Below are positions 10,706-19,989 of a DNA stretch of 29,245 nucleotides, piece after piece. The stretch comes from Diplocarpon mali (Eukaryota; Ascomycota; Leotiomycetes; Helotiales; Drepanopezizaceae), in contig JAENRP010000450.1 of the NCBI GenBank assembly GCA_024741835.1, forward strand, positions 1 through 29,245, read 5' to 3'. A program made the translations under genes and the position numbers. How positions within the stretch are numbered: position 1 is the stretch's first letter; each line of letters opens with the position of its first letter. The notes under the pieces were generated by a model that ran no database searches, was not told where the DNA came from, and saw only the letters and a program-made list of their open reading frames with translations.

Positions 10706-11011
10706 TATAACAACTAGGAGTATAACCTCTACTTAGTACTGGTACGTATATAAATCATATAGCAATACTAATAGAACGTCTTAGTAATAACTTAGAATCA
10801 ACAACTATAGAGCCTTAAAGGAGTAAAAGAGTATAGTATATATATATAAAGAAAAGAGGGTCACTCGCTTAAGGAGAGCCGAACCGGATGCCAACTAAGG
10901 AAGCTGATCAAGGGGTAACCCGGTTTATAGCCTATACTAAGATTGCGCTAAGCCATAGCCGAACCAGGGCCCTATTAGGGTACAACCTACATATAGTGAT
11001 AATCCGTTATA
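10706..11011 (-). repeat. Element A 5' LTR (right)
   Basis: It starts TATAACAACTAGGAG and ends CCGTTATA on the plus strand, aligned gap-free to 4616-4921. Its inner (left) part is heavily TA-converted, while its outer (right) part keeps CA sites lost in the partner. The sequence just inside it should hold the primer binding site, but I could not recognise one. Confidence 0.93.
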
Positions 11012-11016
11012 GAGGC
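11012..11016. repeat. Target site duplication of element A (GAGGC), right
   Basis: GAGGC directly follows the right LTR and matches 4611-4615. Gypsy B sequence continues after it. Confidence 0.92.
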
Positions 11017-11829
11017 CGAATGGAAGAACCTTATATTTATAGGATTTATACCTTATTCGAAAGGTAATGCATTCCTTTAACTTAAAGTCCATTTATATTT
11101 AATTAAAAGCGGCTCGAATATCCAATTTTATAAAAATCTTAGCTTTAGATACTCGCCCTAAGAGCTCGTCTATCCTCGGAATTAGGTAAGCGTCCTTTTG
11201 AATTAGTGCGTTTAGCTTCTAATAGTCTATATAAAATCGGAGGCTACTATCGGCCTTCTTTATAAATAGTATTAGCAAAGCAAAGGGGCTAGTACTTATT
11301 TTAATAAAGCCTTTATCTAAATTCTTAAGTAAATACTCCTTTATAACCTTAAGCTCTTTAGTAGATTGATAATAAAGGGGCGAATAGGCGTTAGGCAAAG
11401 GCCCTTTTAGCTATATCTTATAATTGTAGTACTAATAGAAAAGGAGGGTATCTATATCCCTTTTTAAAAAGGCTTATCTTAAAGATTGGTACTATTTTAA
11501 AAGTCGATTATTAATTAGCTTTTCGATATTAGGATTCTTAGGCTTATATCTTTCTTTTAAAATCCTATCTATTTTATAAATACTGGTTTAAAAGAACTTA
11601 GTCTCCTTATACTTTATATTATAATAAAGGATATTAATACTAATTTTGCAAATAGGAACTGTAGCTTTAGTGCATTTGCAAATAGGGTTAGAATATAATC
11701 GATTTGTATTAGAGTGTTTTCCTAGATCTAGCTTAGTTATAAGTAAAGGTATTAGCTTAGTAATAGCAATAAGGATCTTATGCCTAATTAGAACTATCAA
11801 ATTGACGCAAGGCTGTCTTCTATTAATCT
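11017..11829 (-). pseudogene. Gypsy fragment B, RT N-terminal half and protease-RT linker
   Basis: The reverse complement matches element C at about 22850-23650: RT motifs from the FVKKADGSLRF-like block through the KLDIW-like catalytic region up to the palm. Similarity is at the nucleotide level with mostly transition differences, so B and C are one family in opposite orientation. The frame is closed by RIP stops. It is continuous with 12037-12420 except for the 197-bp solo LTR inserted at 11835. Confidence 0.87.
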
Positions 11830-11834
11830 ATTGA

Positions 11835-12031
11835 TGTGGTGCGGTCGGCTGGAGGGCCTTCATTGGGTCGCTTAGGAGGCTCGCAGAAGTAGGGGAAGAT
11901 GATTGATGGTATTGTTATCTCGTGTATATATGGTAAGGAGACTTCGGAAAGAAAAGGGAGAGTCTATGACTCAGCAGAGTCACGTGGAGGGTCTCCAGAA
12001 TAAGTGGAGACTCCGCCCATTCTGCACGACA
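11835..12031 (-). mobile_element. Solo LTR of the D copia family, nearly unmutated
   Basis: This 197-bp sequence begins TGTGGTGCGGTCGG and ends CTGCACGACA, with TG/CA ends, a short imperfect terminal inverted repeat (TGTGGTGC/GCACGACA) and a 5-bp duplication ATTGA at 11830-11834 and 12032-12036. Element C shows the uninterrupted site. It matches the LTRs of D (13989-14185, 28920-29116) and D' (13689-13885) in the same orientation, but keeps nearly all CA/TG sites. Two internal hairpins can be drawn: TGACTC/GAGTCA and GTCTCCA/TGGAGAC. It probably arose by recombination between two LTRs. Confidence 0.92.
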
Positions 12032-12036
12032 ATTGA

Positions 12037-12420
12037 GCTTTGTCTATAGCTATTTCCTATTCTTTATAATTAACGTCGGCTTAATAATTAGGTTGGATCC
12101 GAAGTCCTTTAAAAGGGGGAAGACGAATGACGATTTCCTTTGCGAATTAGGGAGATAAGGGGTAATATAAAGGCTATATAAATTAGTTTTCCTTTAGATT
12201 AAGTTTAAATTGAAATCGATGTATCCATTTGACTTTAATAATAGCGTTGCGCTAGCCAAGGTCGAGAATAACCTAAGGGCAATTATAAGTATACCTTCTA
12301 TCAATTGTTAAGTGAAAGCGTATATAGTATATAGCTTATATACAAATGGTATTTTAAAATCTATAAATAGGAATAAGGGCTAAAAGAGGAAGAATTTTAA
12401 AGCTAATCTATAGGTTCTAT
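12037..12420 (-). pseudogene. Gypsy fragment B, protease region
   Basis: The reverse complement matches element C at about 22465-22840, the C-terminal half of the protease and the linker that follows. B's similarity to C fades near 12415-12420, so gag and the protease active site are missing. The missing 5' part is not found elsewhere in the window. Confidence 0.8.
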
Positions 12421-12431
12421 ACCGGTAATCG

Positions 12432-12447
12432 ATATTCACGTGAATAT
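12432..12447. other. Perfect 16-bp palindrome with CACGTG core
   Basis: ATATTCACGTGAATAT reads the same on both strands. It lies just outside the end of fragment B and contains an E-box-like CACGTG. It could be a binding site or chance. The spacer around it (12421-12535) shows nothing else. Confidence 0.5.
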
Positions 12448-12540
12448 AGTTAAGTACTTATTATCAAAAAGAATCTATTATAATGTCTATCTATCTCTAT
12501 ATAACTGAGATAGTACCTTTATACCTATAAATGTCCTCTC

Positions 12541-12735
12541 TGTTGAGATGGGTGATACAGCCATCACTCCGATGTATTGTCATGTGACCCTACTGCTTAG
12601 TCAGTAGGATGTTGATACGTATATAGCTGTAGGGAAGAAAGGGGTAACCTTCCTTCCCTAACTCTTACCAATATATCGACCATCGACCTCTAGAAGTTTC
12701 CGTTACCTACTGCGCCGACTTACTTAAGCTCAATA
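12541..12735. mobile_element. 195-bp solo LTR, second family, nearly unmutated
   Basis: It begins TGTTGAGATGGGTGATACAG and ends AAGCTCAATA, with the final CA probably mutated to TA. The 5-bp duplication CTCTC lies at 12536-12540 and 12736-12740. The sequence keeps many CA/TG sites, whereas its relative at 4198-4392 has lost them. No internal region of this family is in the window, so whether it is gypsy or copia is unknown. Confidence 0.85.
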
Positions 12736-12740
12736 CTCTC

Positions 12741-13459
12741 TCCTATAGTCCCTCCTAGCTATATATGGATATCCTTCTAAAGTCCTCTGGCTGAACAGCT
12801 ATTCGAAATATATATAAAACCCCTTATATCGCATATAGTACAGCTGTATAGGATGACCTTAGGAATAAGGGCAGCTTGCCTTTTATATAGGAATCTGCGT
12901 ACTAATACTGGCAGTACTCTCTTTTAAAAAGACCTTTTCAACTCATATAAGGAAGTACGCAGAATAGGTATATAAAGGAGGCAGATTAATAGCAAATAAT
13001 CAAATGGCAATAAAGAATAAAATAGCAAAGACAAATAGCTTAATAGCAAAGGCAGGTATAATAGGTAATAAGGATAGTATATAAGAAGTAGAATAGCAAA
13101 GATAAAGGCAAATAGCAAAGAGGGAAAGGAAAGGTATTTAAGTGATGGAAGTAATCTAAAGTCTTTATTCAAGCCTTATAGTAGTGCGATTATAGTCCGG
13201 TTGCGTTTTAGTAGGTTCGAGACTCTTTATTAAAGAGTTATCTAGAGTTGTAATCTACTATAGCTATAAATCATAATAATCTATAGAAGGGAAAAGAGGG
13301 GCCTTTAAGAAGGCATATATATCAAGCTTCCTTCTTCTCTTAATCTCTCAACTCCAATTCCCACTTCTTATAAGTAGGTCGATTCCCCCTCTTGCTTCTA
13401 AGTTGATTAACCCTATAGTAGATCTTATCTCCTACTATCCTATTAATAATATTACTATT
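12741..13459. other. Less mutated spacer with degenerate AATAGCAAA repeat
   Basis: CA and TG dinucleotides are clearly commoner here than in the flanking elements, so this stretch probably escaped most RIP and may be low copy. At about 12984-13125 an AATAGCAAA(G)-like word recurs irregularly, which keeps a minus-strand frame (12924-13172) open with a Leu/Tyr-rich product I do not believe. A CT-rich stretch at 13325-13400 could be an LTR or leader remnant. No gene is recognised. Confidence 0.45.
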
Positions 13460-13688
13460 AGTAAGTGCTCCGATTATTAGCTGACCCCCTTTAATATATA
13501 TATTGCTAACTTAGATAGTACTCGAATATAACCTAGAGGATCTGCCTAAGGCGTTTCGGGTGCTATACGTATATTATATGCGTATAATATTAAGAAAGGA
13601 GGCTAGTAAGAATAATACCAGCCATATATGCGCGTTTAATACTCTTACTTTTAAGAAGTGTGATTATTATATCTTATAATAGGCAAAG
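13460..13688 (+). pseudogene. Unidentified coding-like remnant
   Basis: One plus frame reads through with only a few TGA/TAG stops, and its product looks protein-like: LEYNLEDLPKAFRVLYVYY followed by RKEASKNN and FKKCDYYIL. It is cut off at the right by the LTR of D' at 13689. I do not recognise the family. It may be part of an older transposon that D' entered, or chance openness. Confidence 0.3.
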
Positions 13689-13885
13689 TATGGTGCGGTC
13701 GGCTGGAGGGCCTTCATTAGGTCGCTTAAGAGGCTCGCAGAAGTAGGAGAAGATGATTAATTATATTATTATCTAGTATATATATGGTAAGAAGACTTCG
13801 GAAATAAAAGGGAGAGTCTATGACTTAATAGAATTATATAGAAGGTCTTTAGAATAAGTAAAGACTCTGCCTATTCTATATGATA
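13689..13885 (-). mobile_element. LTR of an older D-family copy (D')
   Basis: This 197-bp LTR starts TATGGTGCGGTCGG and ends TATGATA, aligned end to end with the D LTRs. The left end is well preserved and the right end is TA-converted, the same polarity as the outer-left LTR of a full element. It is followed at 13886-13988 by 103 bases that match D's own sequence inside its 3' LTR (14186-14288). So this is the 3' end of an older copy interrupted by D. No matching duplication was found for D'. Confidence 0.85.
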
Positions 13886-13988
13886 TACCCTTTAATTAGG
13901 CGATGCTTCTAAAATCGCTTAGCTATATAGATAAAATAAAAGAAAGAATGGCAGTTCTAAAGAAAAGAGGCTTTATCTTATGTGCTAC
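13886..13988 (-). mobile_element. D' internal 3' sequence up to the D insertion
   Basis: Bases TACCCTTTAATTAGGCGATG onward match 14186-14288 inside D with mostly transitions. The match appears to resume for about 17 bases after D at 29117-29133 (gctacccttttaaaggt), which supports insertion of D into D' with GCTAC duplicated. The last five bases, 13984-13988, are GCTAC. Confidence 0.75.
13984..13988. repeat. Target site duplication of element D (GCTAC), left
   Basis: GCTAC sits directly before the left LTR of D and recurs at 29117-29121 directly after its right LTR. Confidence 0.85.
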
Positions 13989-14185
13989 TGTTGTGCGGTC
14001 GGCTGGAGGGCCTTCATTAGGTCGCTTAGGAGGCTCGCAGAAGTAGGAGAAGATGATTGATTGTATTGTTTTCTAGTATATATATAATAAGGAGACTTTG
14101 GAAATAAAAGGAAGAGTCTATGATTTAATAGAGTTACGTAAAGGGTCTTTAGAATAAGTAGAGACTCCGCCTATTCTATATAATA
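13989..14185 (-). repeat. Element D 3' LTR (left)
   Basis: It starts TGTTGTGCGGTCGGCTGGAG and ends TATATAATA on the plus strand. The outer left end keeps TG sites, while the inner end is TA-converted compared with 11835-12031. A weak purine-rich stretch (cctaactaagggata on the minus strand) just inside could be the polypurine tract. Confidence 0.92.
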
Positions 14186-14639
14186 TATCCCTTAGTTAGG
14201 CGATGCTCTTAGAATCGCTTAGCTATATAGATAAAATAAAAGAAAGAATAGCAATTATAAAGAAAAGAGGCTCTATCTTATATACTATCTCTTTAGAGGT
14301 TATTCCTTTTAGAATAAGAAGGGTTGCTATAGATAATAAGCGCGCTTAGGAATCTTTGCGATTTTATACTAATGCTTTATTAGGCTTCTTATAAAGTATT
14401 TCTATTATAAAGGTTCTCCTTCCCTTCTTTTAAAAATAACCCTCTTTTATTATTTAAAATATTATCTTTATACTAATAACTTTTGAATATAAAAGGAACT
14501 CTTACTTATTATAGCCCTAGCCGCCTTTATAAAGTAAGACCCTTAGAGTCCTTATACCTTGCGTTATACTAACTTTACGCTAGGTTGCTAGCGCTCCTTT
14601 AGGAGTAGGAACCTTATCTTAGTCCTCTTAGCGCCTACT
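14186..14639 (-). other. Element D 3' untranslated part, no protein recognised
   Basis: The first 103 bases are shared with D' (13886-13988). The rest is TA-rich and carries no motif I recognise. It separates the 3' LTR from the GC-rich island. Confidence 0.5.
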
Positions 14640-15480
14640 GGGTAATAAGCTGCCGCTGCTGTCCCTGCTGCTGCTACTTAAAAGCCTTGCCCTTACTGCG
14701 CGCTATATGCCTAAGCCTATAATAGAATGCAATAGCGCGTATATGCGTTATATTGTATATAAGAGCATTAGCAATCTTAATTATTAGTGCTTTAATAGCA
14801 CCTTTAGTACGTATTACATTTATTATATAGTATTAAGTAATAGCTGCTAGTAGGCCAGCGGACCTCTCCTCGCCTCTTAAGAGGCTATTATATCGGCCTG
14901 CGCCCGCGGTGCCTCTAAGGAGGAGGTGGCGCTACTGCTTAATATAGTAAAGGGTGCGCTTTAGAGCTTCTATAGTATATCTTATTAAGTCTTATTAAGT
15001 TTTAAGCTGATTTTAAAAGATAGGAGCGATCAGACCCTAGTACTAGGAGGGCCTGCTACTCCTGCAAGTAGTGGTGCCGCTGCCTCCCTTACTTCTAGTG
15101 TACTATTCCCGTTCGCTCCTAGCCCCTTTAGCTTAGACCCGTTCGCTCCTATTATTGCTACTGCTGCTCCTATCCCCTTTGCCTCTACTATTTTAGCCAC
15201 TACTATAGTCTCCTTATTTATCTCCCTAGCCCCTGCTATTACTGCGCCCGTCCTTGCCCCCGCCGCCCTCGCCCTTATTACCTCTATCGCCGCACCTCTT
15301 ACTATCGCCTCTGCTATCGCTAGTATATTTGCTAGTAGGCCTTTGGCTAAGGGAGTGCTAGTAGGCCTCTCTTAAGAGGAGATCTATATAGAGCTTATAG
15401 CTATAGCGTCCTAGCTCTTGGCCTTAGCTAGGAGAATCTAAGAGAGGGTCGCGCCTTATAATAGCAGCTTAAGAATATTA
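14640..15480 (+). pseudogene. GC-rich island in D's 3' region with unidentified reading frames
   Basis: GC content and CTG/GCC codons rise sharply here, and many CA/TG sites survive. On the plus strand one frame runs from about 14700 to 15480 with only TAA/TAG stops. Its start contains ASKEEVALLLNIVKGAL. The middle (about 15040-15370) is Ala/Pro/Ser-rich, as in FPFAPSPFSLDPFAPIIATA. It ends with a probable amphipathic helix (EEIYIELIAIAS then LLALARRI). A minus-strand frame over part of the same span is also fairly open (LLANILAIAEAIVRGAA), so the coding strand is not settled. The family is not recognised. It could be an accessory ORF of D, a captured host sequence, or a separate small insertion. 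Confidence 0.4.
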
Positions 15481-15559
15481 CCTATTTTATATTTTTAAAA
15501 AAGGAGAAGCTTTTATAATGCGCTTTATGAAAGAAAACAAATGAATATAATTATAAGAG

Positions 15560-16270
15560 AGTAGGAGCTTATAAATATAAGTCTCTTAATAATAAGTAAC
15601 TATTTGCTAATAAGTGCGAGTTGCTAAACGATTATTTAAAAGCTTTAGAAGTTTAATAAACGAATAAAGCTTTTAAACTTCTAGCGATCTAGGTTCTTAA
15701 TAAGCCTATTTATATATATTTCCTTAGTAAGGAGGTAGATTATTTAAAAGCTTCTTCTCTAATACTCTTAGCAGATCTATATATTACTGATTTCGATATA
15801 TTAAAGGCTTATTTTAATCTTCTTATTCTTTATAATAATTAGTCGAATCGTCTATTAGTTATTATAATATATATTCTATTTAAAGAGGGAGTTTATACAA
15901 ATCTCCTTAAAGAGGCGTTTTATAGCTATCATCTCCTTTGTAATAGAAACTATACTATAAAGTTCTACTTTAATAGAAGAGAGTATAATAGTCGCTTGGC
16001 GATTTGCTTTTTAAATAATCAGTCCTTTAAATAGGAAGAAGATATATCCTTAAGAGGATCTATAGGTCTTTCGGTTATCTTTAAAAGAAGCATTTAAAGA
16101 AGCGATTAATTAGTATTCCTTAGCCTTAAAGCTATAGGTAATTCTTAAGAAGCACGTACTATATAAGTATTAAAGCGTCTAGTCTATAGCTAAAAGGTAT
16201 TTAAAGCTTAGATTAGTTAAGAAGAAAGATAGTTAAGAGGCTGCGAATGCAATATCTAAGTGTATTATAA
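15560..16270 (-). pseudogene. Element D RNase H and pol C-terminus
   Basis: The minus strand continues from the RT with GSILYIAIIIHLDIAFAAS, then LIASLNASFKDNRKT (DASFADD type), SLFKGLIIxKANRQATI, and SSIKVELYSIVSITKEMIAIKRLF for the SSTEAELxA motif (first Glu to Lys, second kept). These are standard fungal copia RNase H motifs. The C-terminal tail to about 15590 (IARSLKALFV-like for LTKALPRQKF) is very degraded. Confidence 0.85.
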
Positions 16271-17450
16271 TCGCTATATAAAGAATAGAGCCTATTTTCT
16301 TTTAATACTCCTTTACCTTTTTTAAAGAAGCTTGCCTTAAGTTTTTAACAAACTCCTTCTTTAGTAGTAGAGTATTAAGCACTCTTCTTATATTAGCTCC
16401 GAACTTTTGAGCGATCTTCTTAATATAGGTATTATAAACTAAGGAGATCCTCTTTGCCTTCTTATTTTAAATAATCCTTACTTTAAGGAACTAGGAGATA
16501 TCTCTTATAATAATAAGCTTATATGCCCTCTTTAGGTCTTTAATCAAATAAGTCGCCTAATCTAGGTTAAAGGCCTTATATAATACTTAAATATCGTTAA
16601 TATAAAATGCTATAAAGACTATATGATCCTTTATTATAAAAATATAAGGCTCCTCGCCTAGTAGCTTAAGTTGAAGGCCTTTAAGCATTCTTGCGAAGTT
16701 CCTATACTATAGCGCTAAAAAGTCTTTTAGCTTATAGAGCGCGCGGTCCAGTTCTACTACTATACTAAGGTGCTTAAAGCTATCTAATAGGAAGTATATG
16801 ACTAGAGTACTCCTTAGGTCTCTAGGAGCATTAATAAATACGTTAATAATATCGAACTACTTTACTTCTATATTAAAGTACGCAGCAAGCGCTATTAGTA
16901 CCTTAAAAGACCTTACTATAAGCGTAGCTATATAAGTTGAGAAAATTGAAGCTTTGTCTTAAAGATCCCTTTATATAACTAGCTATAATCGGCACTTTAA
17001 AAGCTCGCTAGAGCTATTAACCTTATAAGTAAAAACCTATTTTAATAGTATCAGCAGGAGCTTTAAGTAGTCCCTTTACACAATTCTCTAGCAACTTTAA
17101 GATTCTAGATTCCTAATCTCTTAGCGCCCTCCTTCTTTAAATCATTTATTAAAAGGGTGCTTCTTTAAGTTTAGCCATCCTTTTAAAGGCTTTAGTAGAA
17201 AGCCTTAGTACTATAGGCAGTTAAGAGACTACACTTTATCCTTTGCCTAACTATTAACTACAGCTTTAACAATTATATAAATTATTAAATAGTCCTTCTT
17301 ATCCTCCCTTATTTATTTATTTGCTTAAAAGGTTGATATAAACTCTTATATATATAAGGAGTAGGGTAAATTAATATTACTTTAAAAGAGTATATACTCT
17401 AAAGTAGTAGTATACACTTTTGAAGTCTCCTATTACTTAATGCTTAAGTG
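16270..17450 (-). pseudogene. Element D reverse transcriptase
   Basis: Landmarks on the minus strand are FDIINVFINA for the first catalytic motif (DAVNAFLNS type), ELDRALYKLKDFLALYYRN for the RALYGLRxSPLLW motif, and EEPYIFI. The catalytic box reads YINDI at about 16590-16604 where active enzymes have Y(V/I)DDI, so one catalytic Asp is lost by G-to-A change. KIAQKFGANI and VGSILY-type sequence follows into RNase H. Confidence 0.87.
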
Positions 17451-18200
17451 TCTCATCCTCTTTTACTTAAGAAGAGGGAGTTCCTCCTTACGCTTTTCTC
17501 TATAGGTCTCCTCCTTTATTTTTATTATTACTAAAGGTTCCTTTAGAAGTTTAAGTAGCTCTATCTCTTAAGCTTATAGTCTTTAAGCTAGTATTATAAC
17601 TTAAGGTATTATATTATTAGGGCCTGCTCCTTTTATTAAGTCACTTCTTATAAGACTATTAGAGCTCCTCTTAGATCTTAGTAGTAGTGCCTCTAGCCTT
17701 CTATTAGAGTTTACTAAGGCTTGCCTTTATAATTGAAGACTCTATTTTAAAGCCCTTAAGCCATCTCTATTCTTATATAGAATAGTGGTTAAAGATCTGC
17801 TGATCGCTTTATAAAACTTATCTTTAAAGACTCCTTTAGAGTTATTTATAATTCCTTCTTTAATAGGGCCTCTATAGGGAATTATTACCCTTAAGCTCTA
17901 GTTGCTATTTGCCTTTTTAAAAACTGGCGAACTGGCTTTTAATTCGCTTACTTCTATCCTTAAGTTTTTAAGCGGGTCTCTTAAAGAATTTAGATTTAAG
18001 TTAAGGCTTTCTATATTATTAGTTAAAGGCTATAGGGTAGCGTCAGTCTATAATATAGGCTCTTCTTATATAGTGGCTTCTTTTACAATAATTGCATTCG
18101 GCCTTATAATAAGCTCTAATTCTTTAAAAATGCCTTTAAACTTAGCGTCTTAAGCTCTTTCTCCCTTTTTAATCAATTAGAAGGTTGTCTTAAGTTCTTA
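17451..18200 (-). pseudogene. Element D integrase-RT linker
   Basis: This is a poorly conserved stretch between integrase and RT, on the minus strand, rich in charged residues (NSNRRLEALLLRSKRSSNSL). Linkers of this kind in fungal copia pol proteins are low complexity. The plus-strand open stretch at 17902-18153 is the antisense of this linker and is not taken as a gene. Confidence 0.55.
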
Positions 18201-19200
18201 ATATAATATAGGGTTTATACGCTTAGCTTTTAAACTATAGAAGAGAGACTTATCGAATTCGATATTATAAGTTGTTATTACTCGCTAGAGTATAAGAATC
18301 TAAATTCTATAAATATTAAAGGTAATATATTTAATTAAGTAACTTAAGTGCCTTTATAGTTCAATTTTAAAGGTTCGGCGGTCCCTTCCTACCTCCTTCT
18401 CTTTAATTAAAGGGTATGCGTAAGTGCTATATATATAAATGCGACTTTAATTAGGCTTTAAGCTTACTATTATTTGCTTAATAAGCAGCGGCTTATAGAA
18501 TTGAAAATACTACTTAAACTAACTATAGAGAGCCTTATTTAATAAGATCATCTTCTTCCTAGCGAGTAAGGAGATATTATAAAGGTATATAGTAGCCTTT
18601 ATAACCTTTGGCCAAAGGCTTATTAGAAGCCTAGCATAGATTCTTATTTTAATAGAGCATTTAATTAACTTCCTTTTTACTTACTCTACGCCTCTATTAG
18701 GGTAGTATATATAAGTAGGAGTAAGCTCTAAATCGATTCCCTCCTCTTTTACCTATCTTTAGTACTTTATAAGAGAGTCTTCCCTTAAGGAGATTACTAA
18801 AGTGTTATTATCTTGCCTAATCTTACAAATGAAAAGCCTATATTAGCGTTTCACTTATGCTTTAAAGGCCTAAAGGACCTTTATAACTACGTCTTTGCCT
18901 TTTGATCTTAATAGGAATGTCTAAAGTATATTACTATGTTTATCCTTAATTAAAAGAACCTATAAGTAACTATTGTATAAGTTATTTAAAAAGTTAAAGA
19001 GATCTTAGGAGATCTTAAAGAAGGGCCTTAGAGATCGGTTCTTAAAGGTAGTATAAGAAATAACTTACTTAATAGATACTACTGCATATATAGGGCACTT
19101 TAGCCTTTATATTCCCTTGATCTTTACTCCTTTAGTGCACTTGATTAGCGCTTAAAGAGCCTTTGCGCCTAGGTAGCTAGTGTAAAGGTACTATATATAT
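18200..19200 (-). pseudogene. Element D integrase
   Basis: The zinc-binding part (19050-19180) reads CIKCTKGVKIKG. The core follows with YIYYPNRGVE at about 18685-18745 for the Y(T)PEQNG.AER motif, which carries the catalytic Glu region. The preceding second-Asp motif is represented by IRQDNNTL. Copia position before the RT is clear. Frequent TAG/TAA stops leave no usable frame. The conserved spacing of C-x2-C, second Asp and YxPxxNG fits the family. Confidence 0.8.
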
Positions 19201-19449
19201 ATATTATTATCCTATACCTTAATAGGCGTATAGTTAGACTAAAACCTATTATAAAGCGTCATCTTAGCTATAGGAAATGCTATTAAGGTAAAGAAATCAT
19301 ATTAAAGTATATTTAGGAGATCTAAATAGTTAATAGGCTTATATTTAAAGAAAATGAAATTATAGCAACACTTTAATTAAGCTTGCTTTATAGAATCTCT
19401 AATGCTCTTAAAGCGTAAAGTAAGGTTTACCTTAGAGTATTAAAAATCT

Positions 19450-19760
19450 TTATTTATAAGGAGCCTCTTTAAGATGATATTAATAGTAAACTCCTTTATA
19501 ATAGTAATATTGTGCAGCGTTATCCCTATAAGAGAGCTGTTATACTATAGAAGAGAGTCCGCTATATATCTATTACCTCTCTTAATGATTAGGAGTCTTA
19601 AGGTACTTGCTTTAATATATTATTACAAATCGCCAGAAGGCTTAAAGGTGCCTGCGATAAGTAAATCCTTCAAATTAATAATATAAGTAGTTATACAATT
19701 ATTAAGGAGCGTACTTAAGGAGAGCAGGTAGCGTTTTAGCTTAAAGAGGTAATAGACATT
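19450..19760 (-). pseudogene. Element D aspartic protease
   Basis: The minus strand reads STLLNNCITTYIINLKDLLIAGTFKPSGD, then LRLLIIKRGNRYI and VTIIEGFTVNIVSE-like sequence. This matches fungal copia proteases with an active site of the DNCGA/DSGA.HI type followed by GRGT and VxxIEGFHxNIVS. The active-site Asp now reads Asn. The order gag-protease-integrase is as in Ty1/copia. Confidence 0.8.
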
Positions 19761-19989
19761 AAACGATTCTTTAAAAGCGTTAAAAGCAAAGGGATCTATT
19801 ATTATAAAGACTAGTAAGTTCTTTCTTTTACCTAAACCATCTTCTTTAAAGGCTAAAGCCTTTCCTTTAAATTTGTTAATTGCTATTACCGCAATATTAT
19901 TCTCCTTAAGCTATACTTAAAGACCCTTAAACTAGTCTCTTGCATTTAATGCCTTTTATATTTATAAGACCTCCTTTTGTAAAAGGAGA

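Larger units (their letters stand above)
4616..11011 (-). mobile_element. Ty3/gypsy chromovirus A, full length with two LTRs
   Basis: This 6,396-bp element has 306-bp LTRs at both ends and a 5-bp target duplication GAGGC. On the minus strand the order is gag (right), protease, RT, RNase H, integrase, chromodomain, polypurine tract, 3' LTR (left). The order and terminal chromodomain place it in the fungal chromovirus branch of Ty3/gypsy (Metaviridae). It is inserted into the RT of gypsy fragment B. Every domain is interrupted by TAA/TAG, so it is dead. LTR differences are all transitions in the alignment I made by eye, as RIP would produce. Confidence 0.93.

Noticed and set aside
11646..11834. 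Matching antisense frames at 11646-11834 (plus) and 22839-23027 (minus)
   Set aside because: The products are similar (both begin MQIGT), but B and C are copies of one element in opposite orientation, so the shared antisense frame is expected by descent; both oppose the protease-RT linker.
12924..13172. 82-codon Leu/Tyr-rich minus-strand frame
   Set aside because: Low-complexity product of the AATAGCAAA-type repeat; no start context or family support.
13689..14185. Tandem TRIM or MITE array of 300-bp units
   Set aside because: The GCTAC duplication and the paired LTR at 28920 show a full copia element nested in an older copy.
17902..18153. 83-codon plus-strand frame
   Set aside because: Antisense to the integrase-RT linker of copia D.
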